DNA from: Neoechinorhynchus agilis | Lineage: Eukaryota > Acanthocephala | Direction: 5' to 3' | DNA length: 64,000 bases | Assembly: GCA_051530055.1 (NCBI GenBank) | Contig: CM121342.1 | Span: forward strand, 2,914,001 to 2,978,000 | Part shown: positions 9,977 through 18,549 of the stretch, piece by piece | Position numbering within the stretch: position 1 is the stretch's first letter | How the letters are laid out: each line of letters starts with the position of its first letter | Program-made: the position numbers and the translations under genes | The notes under the pieces: model-generated | Databases searched by the model: none | What the model was told of the DNA's origin: nothing | The model's input: only the letters and a program-made list of their open reading frames with translations

Positions 9977-11700
9977 TCATGATCCATCAGTCCACTGACT
10001 TAGGGTTTCCGTCCTTGCATACAACTGCTTTGTCTTCTTGTCATAGATCGGAACTCGTTCGCTGGCCTGGACTGGAATCGTTTTCAAGTAGATATAAGCA
10101 TGAGTACCGATTCCTTCAATGGAAACAAGGCGAAGGTCTCCGTTTAAGTACCTAGCGTACAGTCTGCTCAGAGGTAAACCGCATCCATACCCTGCTAATG
10201 GAGTCACTCCATGCGGTTCCAATGTGTCCTCATGAGCAAGACTTTTATCCCTCGCTGTGGTGTACATATAGTCAAACATTTTCTTAGCAACATCTATCGG
10301 AACTCCACCTCCCTGATCGCTGATTCTAATCGTAAAGTCTTCAGGTCCTTTGACGACATTGACTTGAATTGGTGCACATCGAGTGTACTTTTTCTTTTCC
10401 TGTTTGGTCATGTCACGCAAGTGAACCGATGAATCATATAGACCACCGGATCTCGTCTAAAACGAACATATGACAAGAACAGAGGGTTTAACTGGTCAAA
10501 GCTCGCTGGCCCATGATCAAGAGTAGCTTTAATTGAGTTCTTCATTAACTCAAATGCCATCAGATGGAGATGAGACGGAATATATGGGCATACAAGCTGT
10601 TCTCCTCCTTCCTCAATCGTACTGCCATTCATAGTCATCAGAAGTTCAGGACAGCGATCGTACGTCTGTTCACAAACATCTCTAGCACTCATATAGGCAT
10701 GCTCAAGTACTGTACCGACATTACTGAAGAAGATTGCGACTTAAAGAAGATAATAGGATTGTTTTTCTTCGTACTAGTTTTTGAAAGAAGTTTATTAAAA
10801 TGATTGATAGGAAAGTGCAGCTTTAATTTATAAATACTGAAACCAAATAGCAACCAGCTCGATAAACTTATTCTTTACGACCTTTCTACACTTCATAGGA
10901 CGCCTAATCAATCGAAATTCTGGGGGAAATTTAGTGCACGTCCCGTCCTCGCAACCATCTTATCTACAATTTGGATCAATATACGTCCTCGACCGCTTCA
11001 TTCGTTGTCCGACTCCACCAAAACTGCTATCAATACGCCTCTGTGCTTCAATTCTTGAACTTGTTTCCATTCCTTCGTTAAAAGCGTTCAAATAAGCATC
11101 GATGTGCTGTTGCATTATCATTCGAACGGCGATCCGATTCATAAAGAATCGGTCAAGGAAGTTTTTAGCTCGTTCGTCGTGCTTTCCGTGAGGGTCATGA
11201 AGATCTTTGTATTGTATGAATGCAGTAGCCATGAGTTCAACGACGTTGTTGTGGCGCTCAAGAAGTTCATGAATTGTGATGAAAAAGAAATCGATTAGAG
11301 CAACCGCTTCCTCTTTTGGTTTCGATGAGACATCAGCCGGAAAAGACAGTATTTCAGATAATGTAATTTGATAGAGATCGCGTATAAAGGACAGCGAATT
11401 TATGTTGGTAAGTTCGCCCGGCAGATTTTCGATTTCCATTATCATTGCACTTATCCTAACAGGAAGTTCTCGCCGGAGGAATTTGTAACACTTGAATGGA
11501 TCCTCGCCTGAACTGAGCTGCAGCATTTGGTTAATGGTAAGTGCTGTTGGCTGAATCGAAGCATGCCGAAATATAGCGTTTTTGAGTTGTTCTCCTCGAA
11601 GTGGTGGATCGCTCGATTGAGGATTGTAGCTAAGTGGTCGTATGTACGATGATTTGCGAAACACGAATCGAGTAAGTTGAAGTGATCGACGAATGTACAT
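9977..11700 (-). CDS. PDK: mitochondrial pyruvate dehydrogenase kinase (PDK), three exons
   Basis: PDK phosphorylates and inactivates the E1-alpha subunit of the mitochondrial pyruvate dehydrogenase complex. Exon 1 (11,700 to about 10,967) starts with an Arg-rich, acid-poor leader (MYIRRSLQLTRFVFRKSSY), consistent with import. It encodes the helical domain: FLRRELPVRISAMIMEIENL, ERHNNVVELMA and FLDRFFMNRIAVRMIMQQH. Exon 2 (about 10,723-10,483) holds the N-box (HLMAFELMKNSIKATLDH). Exon 3 (about 10,399-9,977) holds the G1 box (ISDQGGGVP) and G2 box (GYGCGLPLSRLYARYLNGDL) of the GHKL ATPase fold. The helical-domain motifs fit PDK better than the branched-chain kinase BCKDK. About 20 extra residues precede the conserved IDPNC, and the usual C-terminal DW motif reads QW. 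Intron 1 does not fit GT-AG splicing; intron 2 can be read either way (see separate entries). Confidence 0.9.
10400..10482 (-). other. PDK intron 2 with partly inverted ends
   Basis: The reading frame must change between ASFDQLNP and EKKKYTRCAPIQ. The segment is bounded by CTGTTCTTGTCA (10,482-10,471) and TGACCAAACAG (10,410-10,400), which pair imperfectly (CTGTT and GTCA arms match). Removing 10,482-10,400 keeps the frame. A GT-AG alternative starting at 10,467 with the same acceptor also keeps the frame, so this intron alone does not prove non-canonical splicing. Confidence 0.5.
10724..10967 (-). other. PDK intron 1: non-GT-AG, ends form a hairpin
   Basis: Upstream coding ends in IDPN plus TG(T), and the next exon resumes at NVGTVLEHAY. 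This aligns residue for residue with the conserved family stretch IDPNC-NV-x2-V-V-x-DA-Y. Keeping that alignment forces a join AATTG(T)-(T)AATG, whose intron ends read TA..AG, AG..GT or GT..CA, depending on placement within a shared GTA. Inside the ends, 10,961-10,949 (AAGATGGTTGCGA) pairs with 10,739-10,727 (TCGCAATCTTCTT): 11 Watson-Crick pairs, one G-U and one mismatch. A GT-AG join exists in frame, but it deletes five residues of the conserved block. Confidence 0.65.
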
Positions 11701-12129
11701 CTAAAACTACATTTATTATTCCTAATCTTAGCATCTTTGCTGAAGGTTGTTATGCGCCGTGCTTGCATTAGCGGATGACGAATCTGGGAACATCTTCGAA
11801 ACCCTTTTACGACCATGTGAGAATGACAAAGGATGTTCACTACGAGACATATGCGTATTTGAATGACAAGGGGAAATAGATTTTTCGACCAATAAGCGAA
11901 GGGTTCTACTAATACAATTGAAAGTTCGTCTCAGAGGTGCGTTCAAATATTTAATGAATATCTAAATGACGATAGTAATGTGCTCGAACATACTAAAACT
12001 TTGCATTAGTTTGCACAGGGGAATAATAAGCTTTAACTTGGAGGATGTATTAATTTAAGCAATAATCAATCATCAACCATCAATTAATATAAAAGTAAAT
12101 CCGAAAATTAACGTCGAATCATTTATTGT
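11701..12129. other. intergenic, PDK upstream region
   Basis: This holds the PDK 5' flank. No promoter motif was convincing, and no other gene was recognised. Confidence 0.45.
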
Positions 12130-14370
12130 GCATTTGCGGTTGAGACGTGGGTCACACTTTTGAATGAATTAAGTTACAAAGAATTTGTGCAATATTCGCA
12201 ACGCTAACACGGGTTTAATCAACCTGCGAAAGATCCCAGAAAAGCGACTTCGTAGATTTTTTATGTAAAAGATTTTAGATTTATGCTGAAATTAATCATC
12301 TCAAAAATCCATAGACACACTGAAACTTCATCTAGAAAATAATAAAGGATTGGAAATGAGTATTTAGACTGAGACGATCTCCTTATGGTCGCTGGCTGTT
12401 TATACAATTGAATTTACAGTACATTTTGAACAAAAAACGCAGGAGAATTATGGATAAATCCCGGGACGCCCGTCGCACTTTTGAATGAATTTAGTTTTAA
12501 TAAATTGATGGAATATTCGAAACGCTAACACGGATTTGATCCATTAATGAAAGATCCCAGAAAAGCGACTGCGTTGATCTTTTTTATGTAAAAGATTTTT
12601 GGGTTATGCTGAAATTAATGATCTCCAAAATCAATAGACACACTGAAACTTTATCTAGAAAATAATAAAGGATTGGAAATGAGTATTTAGACTGAGACGA
12701 TCTCTTTATGGTCGCTGGCTATTTATACAAATGAATTTACAGTACATTTAGAACAAAAAAAGCAGGAGAATTCAAGATAAATCCTGGGACGTCTGTCGCA
12801 CTTTTGAATGAATTTAGTTTCAAAAAATTGATGGAATATTCGAAACGCTAACACGGATTTGATCCATTGATGAAAGATCCCAGAAAAGCGACTGCGTAGA
12901 TTTTTTATGTAAAAGATTTTAGGGTTATGCTGAAATTAATGATCTCCAAAATCCATAGCCACACTGAAACTTCATCTAGAAAATAATAAAGGATTGGAAA
13001 TGAGTATTTAGACTGAGACGATCTCTTTATGGTCGCTGGCTGTTTATACAAATGAATTTACAGTACATTTAGAACAAAAACAAACGCAGGAGAATTCAAG
13101 ATAAATCCTGGGACGTCTGTCGCACTTTTGAATGAATTTAGTTTCAAAAAATTGATGGAATATTCGAAACGCTAACACGGATTTGATCCATCGGTGAAAG
13201 ATCCCAGAAAAGCGACTGCGTAGATCTTTTTTATGTAAAAGATTTTAGGGTTATGCTGAAATTAATGATCTCCAAAATCCATAGCCACACTGAAACCTCA
13301 TCTAGAAAATAATAAAGGATTGGAAATGAGTATTTAGACTGAGACGATCTCTTTATGGTCGCTGGCTGTTTATACAAATGAATTTACAGTACATTTAGAA
13401 CAAAAAACGCAGGAGAATTCAGGATAAATCCTGGGACGTCTGTCGCACTTTTGAATGAATTTAGTTTCAAAAAATTGATGGAATATTCGAAACGCTAACA
13501 CAGATTTGATCCATTAATGAAAGATCCCAGAAAAGCGACTGCGTAGATTTTTTATGTAAAAGATTTTAGGGTTATGCTGAAATTAATGATCTCCAAAATC
13601 CATAGGCACACTGAAACCTCATCTAGAAAATAATAAAGGATTGGAAATGAGTATTTAGACTGAGACGATCTCTTTATGGTCGCTGGCTGTTTATACAAAT
13701 GAATTTAAAGTACATTTAGAACAAAAAACGCAGGAGAATTCAGGATAAATCCTGGGACGTCTGTAACACTTTTGAATGAATTTAGTTTTAAAAAATTGAT
13801 GGAATATTTGAAACGCTAACACGGATTTAATCCATTAATGAAAGATCCCAGAAAAGCGACTGCGTAGATTTTTTATGTAAAAGATTTTAAGGTTATGCTG
13901 AAATTAATGATCTCCAAAATCCATAGACACACTGAAACTTTATCTAGAAAATAAGAAAATGATTGGAAATGAGTATTTAGACTGAGACGATCTCCTGGTG
14001 GTCGCTGGCTGTTTATACAATTGAATTTACAGTACATTTAGAACAAAAAAAGGCAGCAGAAATCAAGATAAATCCTGGGACGTCTGTCACACTTTTGAAT
14101 GAATTTAGTTTTAAAAAATTGATGGAATATTCGAAACGCTAACACGGATTTGATCCATTAATGAAAGATCCCAGAAAAGTGACTGCGTAGATTTTTTTAT
14201 GTAAAAGATTTTACGGTTATGCTGAAATTAATGATCTCCAAAATCCATAGCCACACTGAAACTTCATCTAGAAAATAATAAAGGATTGGAAATGAGTATT
14301 TAGACTGAGACGATCTCTTTATGGTCGCTGGCGGTTACATTGGAAACAAAAAGGCCGGAGAATTCAGAAT
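12130..14370. repeat. tandem array, seven copies of a 321-324 bp unit
   Basis: The landmark TTTTGAATGAATT recurs at about 12,160, 12,482, 12,805, 13,129, 13,452, 13,773 and 14,096, with spacings of 321-324 bp. Each unit also has AGATCCCAGAAAAGCGACT, TTATGCTGAAATTAAT, GAGACGATCT and GGTCGCTGGC. The first copy is the most diverged and the last is cut short near 14,340, as expected of ageing edge copies. Inner copies differ by few substitutions and one- to three-base indels. No coding potential or transposon end is apparent. Confidence 0.92.
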
Positions 14371-15125
14371 GGAGTTTCCATGTTCGAATTCACAGATATC
14401 TCAATAATTGTCAATATCGAAAAGTGAAAGACAGTCTCGCACCGTTAGATTTCAGTGCATTATTTCAGACTTGAACGTCCATATTTAAAGATCCAACACA
14501 TTCTTCAGAGGTTTCAACAAAGAAACGAACAAAATACCCTATTATACTTGCGGATTTAAATCCTCTCTTTTAAAACACGACGGCAGATTTAAAAAAAATC
14601 AAAGCACCGTTTTAATCATCTTTCTTTCTGCTATTCCAGGAGAGCGAAATCGAGTTTCAAAGATTCGACGTACAAATGAAATTCGACCATTCTGAGCTTT
14701 GGTTGAACATAAATCAGTTTATCTTCTTGATAGGATTCTGATTGATTTTGTGAGAATTTAATTCGTTAATACAACTCGAATCTATGAGTCTCTGAGATTC
14801 TCCCGATCGTCATGTGGGTAGCGTACCTCGTCATTTGAATTTTAATCAGAAAAATATATAAAGCATTAAACTTACTTTTTAAATTTGTCAACTAATTTTA
14901 ATCTTGTGGAATACTACTTTTTTTCCCAAGGAAAGCTTAGAAATATTTTTCTTTTTCATTGCATCTTTGCGATGACTAATAAAAAAACAATGATTTTAGG
15001 TGTGTTTATGGCGTAAGATCCTTTAATTCACCACAATTTTATACGCGTTTTCTTGTAAATTAAAATTGATTTTAATAAATTCTTAAAAATTATTGGCGCT
15101 TCAATCTTTCCCAAAAGCGAAACTG
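14371..15125. other. intergenic, nothing recognised
   Basis: AT-rich sequence with many poly-A/T runs. No open frame of note, no repeat and no RNA gene was seen. Confidence 0.5.
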
Positions 15126-15464
15126 TTAAATAACGCATTGACGCTCAAAGTGAGCGTTGTGTCCAAAAACGAGTACATCTGCGAGGAAAAGACGGCTTTT
15201 ACGAGCTTGTAGATTCTTTGTGCGTTGCGAGTTAAAGAGTCGTCGATGATTCATAAAAATCTTGATAAAATCGATTTTATAAATGATTACGGCTGGTTTC
15301 TTCGATGAGCGGTCGGTGTCAATGATTTCTGCTCCAAGATTGAGAGGGAAATGGTACGAAAAATGAAAATAAAATTTAAGGAAGAAGATGACAATAATAA
15401 TGGAAGGGAATTTTATGAGAATGTCGAAGATTATTTGGGAAGGCGGAACGAACTTTATTTTCAT
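15126..15464 (-). CDS. doubtful 112-residue open frame downstream of UFL1
   Basis: The frame starts at 15,464, just 16 bp after the UFL1 stop on the same strand. It has a hydrophobic N-terminal stretch (IIIVIFFLKFYFHF) and a basic C-terminal part (RTKNLQARKSRLF). It matches no family I know and overlaps the likely UFL1 3' UTR and its AATAAA at 15,454-15,459. It may be chance, or a terminal exon of an unseen gene. Confidence 0.15.
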   Translation of the reverse strand: MKIKFVPPSQIIFDILIKFPSIIIVIFFLKFYFHFSYHFPLNLGAEIIDTDRSSKKPAVIIYKIDFIKIFMNHRRLFNSQRTKNLQARKSRLFLADVLVFGHNAHFERQCVI

Positions 15465-15480
15465 ACCATTTTTGTGTGTT

Positions 15481-17685
15481 TTATTTCAAATGTCGCTTAG
15501 GATTCAATCCAATGTTTCTAAGATCCATAAGTGCCTTTTCTTTTTTTGTGTTATCCTCAGAGGAAAGCGCGGAATGTGCCGCACAAATAATTTCAAAACT
15601 GTCTTCTTTAAGAAGTTCTCTAAGAAGTATACATATTCCATGAGAGTATAATGACGAAGTTGGAAACACGGCAAATATCCATTTGCTCGAGAGAACAACC
15701 ATTGTAGTAGCCAAAGTCAATGCATTCAATAAATTTCGTTCTTGTGCTAAACACAGCTTCAAGCGCTCTCGAATACTATAGAGAAACTGTTTTTCTTCTG
15801 ATTTGCTAAATTCTTCATTAAAGACATTCCCAGAGTCATACTTCGCTGCTTTTGTTTCATAAAAGGATTCCGAGAAGGCAAAAGCAGTAGAAAAGGTAAA
15901 GTGTCTCAAGATGCGTTTTAGATTGATCCAAGAAGCTCTTTATGTCGCTCGCGTTCTTGCTGTAGGAATCAATAATCGCTTCGATGGAAGGATCCAAAGG
16001 TTCATCAAAGGATGCATCTTCAATTTTCACGCCTTTCTTTACCATTTTGTCCAAAATGTAATTGACGAGATCCCGACATGCCGTCTCGTACAGATTCTTT
16101 TCGTACAGGTCTTTATATTCCTCAAAGTCCGTTTTGTCGTCGATTTGGCCCAATAGGTTCATTAGGGCAGATATTTGGATTGAAGATAATCGGATTTCAT
16201 TAAACATGGCACTGACCTGAACGCTTTGTTCTTTCAATTCCCCTTCTCGTCGTTTAATTTCGCGTTCCATCACCAAACGCCATTCTCTAACGTTGGACTC
16301 AACGTAGCAGCGAATAAAGTCCTTTAAAGAAATGATTAACGTAACGTTTCAACCACCGCTGATACATCAATCAAATCAATATAAAGTGATCAGCGATTAG
16401 AGCTCCAGTGTCGACGTTTCTCGATGTGGCATTAGCGAACTTTGAGTTTGAAGAAATAAGGAATTTGCAAACCTCCTCAGTCGTCATTAAGCCTTCCGCT
16501 TTTTCGTTCATAACAATGATTTCGACAACACGATGGCAATATTCTTCCAATGAACATCGGACTTCTTTGATGAAATCAGCGGACATTAGAACACAAGCGT
16601 TTTCGTGAATGCATTCTGTGAAATCGAAGAAATGAAGGCGTAATTCCTTTAAAAAGGTCCTATAATCCGACTGAGAAAAACAAACGGGTAGATAATCAGA
16701 AATGTCGATTACTTGTTCAGACTTTAAAGCTTCTTTACATTCCTCTAGTAGCATATTTAAATGCACCGTGGACATTAAGCATGATTCAAATTCGATAGCA
16801 TCCATCTCCGGCACACTTAAACTCCTATATTTTGAATTACGTTTAAGAAATTCTCGCTCAATAAACCCATCCTTTTTCATACGATCTTTTACAACTTCTT
16901 CTACTTTATGGCAAAAGATGTTAGGAACGTACATTCCATCAACTGTAACAGTGCCGTTTATCAAGACTGGTGTTTTTATTAAGAGTTTTCGAAAGTTAAA
17001 AACACCAGTCTTCATTTAATTTTCCTTTTCCCAGCGCTTCATCTATAACCCGTGGATCAATTCCGATTTTCTGGCACAAATTCCTAAGTTGAATAGGACG
17101 AGTTCTAGCCTGAAGAGCACCGATCAGCATCATACATTGACGTTCAACAAAGGCTGGGACATAGACATAATCACGCCGATCGCTCATTCGAACCTTGCAT
17201 TGTGGATGCTTGAGCAGAAGCGTTAATAGCTTTAATGATAGATTCATCTGGCTCATAACTGTACAAACGTTGATTGATTTTCGTTCTTCGACATAATCAT
17301 TAAGGTCTTCTGTAAGTTCCGCGATGTGTGACCGAGTAAACAGTTCAGTGGATAATTCACATATCTCGTCAGATTTACAACGAGAAATCATTTCAGGGAT
17401 ATGAGGCGCGATGTGAACCATATCGACGTTTAGCGCAGTTTGAAGGTCATCTCGACTCATCCTGCCACTAGAACGAACGCAATCTTCTAATTCAATTGAA
17501 AGACGGTCGTCTGTGATGCACTCTTGTCCATCCATTGTATAGTATAGTTTTATTTTTTGGTTTGTCATTAGTAGGTTCAGTAGTTCAATGCAGTTCGACT
17601 CGGTAAGACGTTTCTGGTTGGAATCGTCCGCCATAAGATCCTCCAGCTGAGCCGCTAGACTTTCGATTTCGTCCCATGAAGTCAT
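15481..17685 (-). CDS. UFL1: E3 UFM1-protein ligase 1 (UFL1), four exons
   Basis: UFL1 transfers the ubiquitin-like modifier UFM1 to targets at the ER membrane (ribosome-linked ufmylation and ER-phagy). Exon 1 (17,685 to about 17,013) aligns closely with the conserved N-terminus: MTSWDEIESLAAQLEDL, LTESNCIELLNLLMTNQKI, TMDGQECITDDRLSIELED, LQTALNVDMVHI and RDYVYVPAFVERQ. Exon 2 (about 16,962-16,417) continues with NGTVTVDGMYVPNIF and YLPVCFSQSDYRTFLKELRL. Exons 3 (about 16,346-15,889) and 4 (about 15,846-15,481) give the C-terminal helical region, which is more diverged. The total is about 680 residues, against nearly 800 in human. The lysine-rich low-complexity linker of vertebrates is missing. 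All three introns are tiny (about 37-70 bp). AATAAA sequences overlap and follow the stop. Confidence 0.88.
15846..15887 (-). other. UFL1 intron 3: 9-bp inverted ends, no GT donor available
   Basis: CTGCTTTTG (15,887-15,879) is the exact reverse complement of CAAAAGCAG (15,854-15,846), with a 24-nt loop. The frame changes here between ...ETLYLFY and KYDSGNVFNEE. No GT dinucleotide occurs in the preceding roughly 110 bases of exon, so a GT-AG intron is impossible. Frame is kept by removing 40 or 43 bp; one 40-bp choice would be GC-AG. A single-base indel could also explain the shift. Confidence 0.6.
16344..16420 (-). other. UFL1 intron 2 with direct and inverted repeats
   Basis: GAAACGT occurs at 16,420-16,414 and 16,350-16,344. 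Joining within it removes 70 bp and keeps the frame (TSRN-VTLIISLKDFIRCY). Inside is an inverted repeat CGCTGAT/ATCAGCG (16,395-16,389 and 16,363-16,357), and the outer AACGT can pair with ACGTT. A GT-AG alternative (GTCGAC at 16,415 to the AG at 16,322-16,321) also keeps the frame, so the real sites are undecided. Confidence 0.45.
16963..17012 (-). other. UFL1 intron 1: 16-bp perfect terminal inverted repeats
   Basis: AAGACTGGTGTTTTTA (17,012-16,997) and its exact reverse complement (16,978-16,963) enclose an 18-nt loop. TGA is repeated at both edges (17,014-17,012 and 16,963-16,961). An in-frame TAA lies inside, so the segment must be removed for a full-length protein. Frame is kept if 49 or 52 bp are removed at the repeat ends. 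A GT-AG choice (about 37 bp, within the hairpin) is also possible, leaving EDWFL in the protein. The structure resembles a very small inverted-repeat insertion. Confidence 0.75.
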
Positions 17686-17705
17686 CTCAATATCAAAACT
17701 AGATT

Positions 17706-18120
17706 TTTAACAGAAAGAAATCGTAGTTTAGGTCGCTTGTCGATACCATAAAGAGAGATCATTGTAGCCAGGGGGTTGAACTCCGAAATACAGATAAAAA
17801 AGTGACTGAGGAAAGAAACGTTCGAAAACGAGTGCACCGTCTTGGCAATCCAAACTGAGACCTAAGGATGGGAGTACTTTCTTAATGTCTCCTCAAATTC
17901 CGGGTAAAGCATTTATTTCTTGAACATAAATTCGTTTTTATTCAGATCTACGTGGCTAACGATTCCGGGTTCCTGAGTCAATATGAACAATCATGTCGTC
18001 TTTAATGATCCCTCCCGGTTGTCAACAAGCGACCTGAACAACAATATCTCTAACAGCCCGAATGTAATCCTCAATAGAAAAAAATCGGTACGAAATCAGC
18101 CAACGCACAAAAATGTTCAT
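17706..18120 (-). pseudogene. unidentified coding-like traces upstream of UFL1
   Basis: The minus strand from an ATG at 18,120 reads MNIFVRWLISYRFFSIEDYI and on through RAVRDIVVQVAC before a stop. Further stretches look protein-like but are separated by stops and frame changes: QPGGIIKDDMIVHIDSGTRN, QEPGIVSHVDLNKNEFMFKK and then, ending at 17,728, VLPSLGLSLDCQDGALVFER and LYLYFGVQPPGYNDLSLWYR. No family was recognised. It could be a decayed gene, or a live gene cut by small introns like those in UFL1. It ends about 40 bp before the UFL1 start. Confidence 0.35.
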
Positions 18121-18545
18121 ACAAAGTTGAAATAGTAATTATATAGTGCTCATGCTAGGTGAAACTTAAAAAAAGGCACAAAGATCGAATCACAATTTTT
18201 GGAATAGAGCAATCTAGCAAAGAGCGTACCAGATTATGGCCACGATTAAAATTCAGCTATCATACTCGAAGAGGTAGAACGAATGTGAATATTCGGAAAG
18301 AATAATAGAAAAAGCATAAGTAGTTTCAGCTTCCGAAACGAATAAAGAGCAAAACGCCTACAGTAATTAGTTCAACAACGTAACCATGAAATATCAATGA
18401 TTTTCCTCGTTTGCTTTTCCAATGCGACGTAAGCGACTGCAAACTACGCGTAAAAAATTACAGAACCCAACGAGTACCATCCGGGAACGATTAACGCGGA
18501 TAACGAGACACACGTGAAGCAAAAATGTGTACATGCACATAGAAA
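18121..18545. other. spacer at the left edge of the satellite
   Basis: No gene or repeat was recognised. The sequence turns into satellite at about 18,546-18,570. Confidence 0.45.
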
Positions 18546-18549
18546 TGAA

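Noticed and set aside
11451-11946. Minus-strand frames overlapping the PDK start region
   Set aside because: They overlap PDK exon 1 in another frame or its 5' flank and have no recognisable protein features.
14371-15125. Possible RNA gene or coding exon in the AT-rich stretch
   Set aside because: No tRNA-like fold, open frame or conserved motif could be seen by eye.
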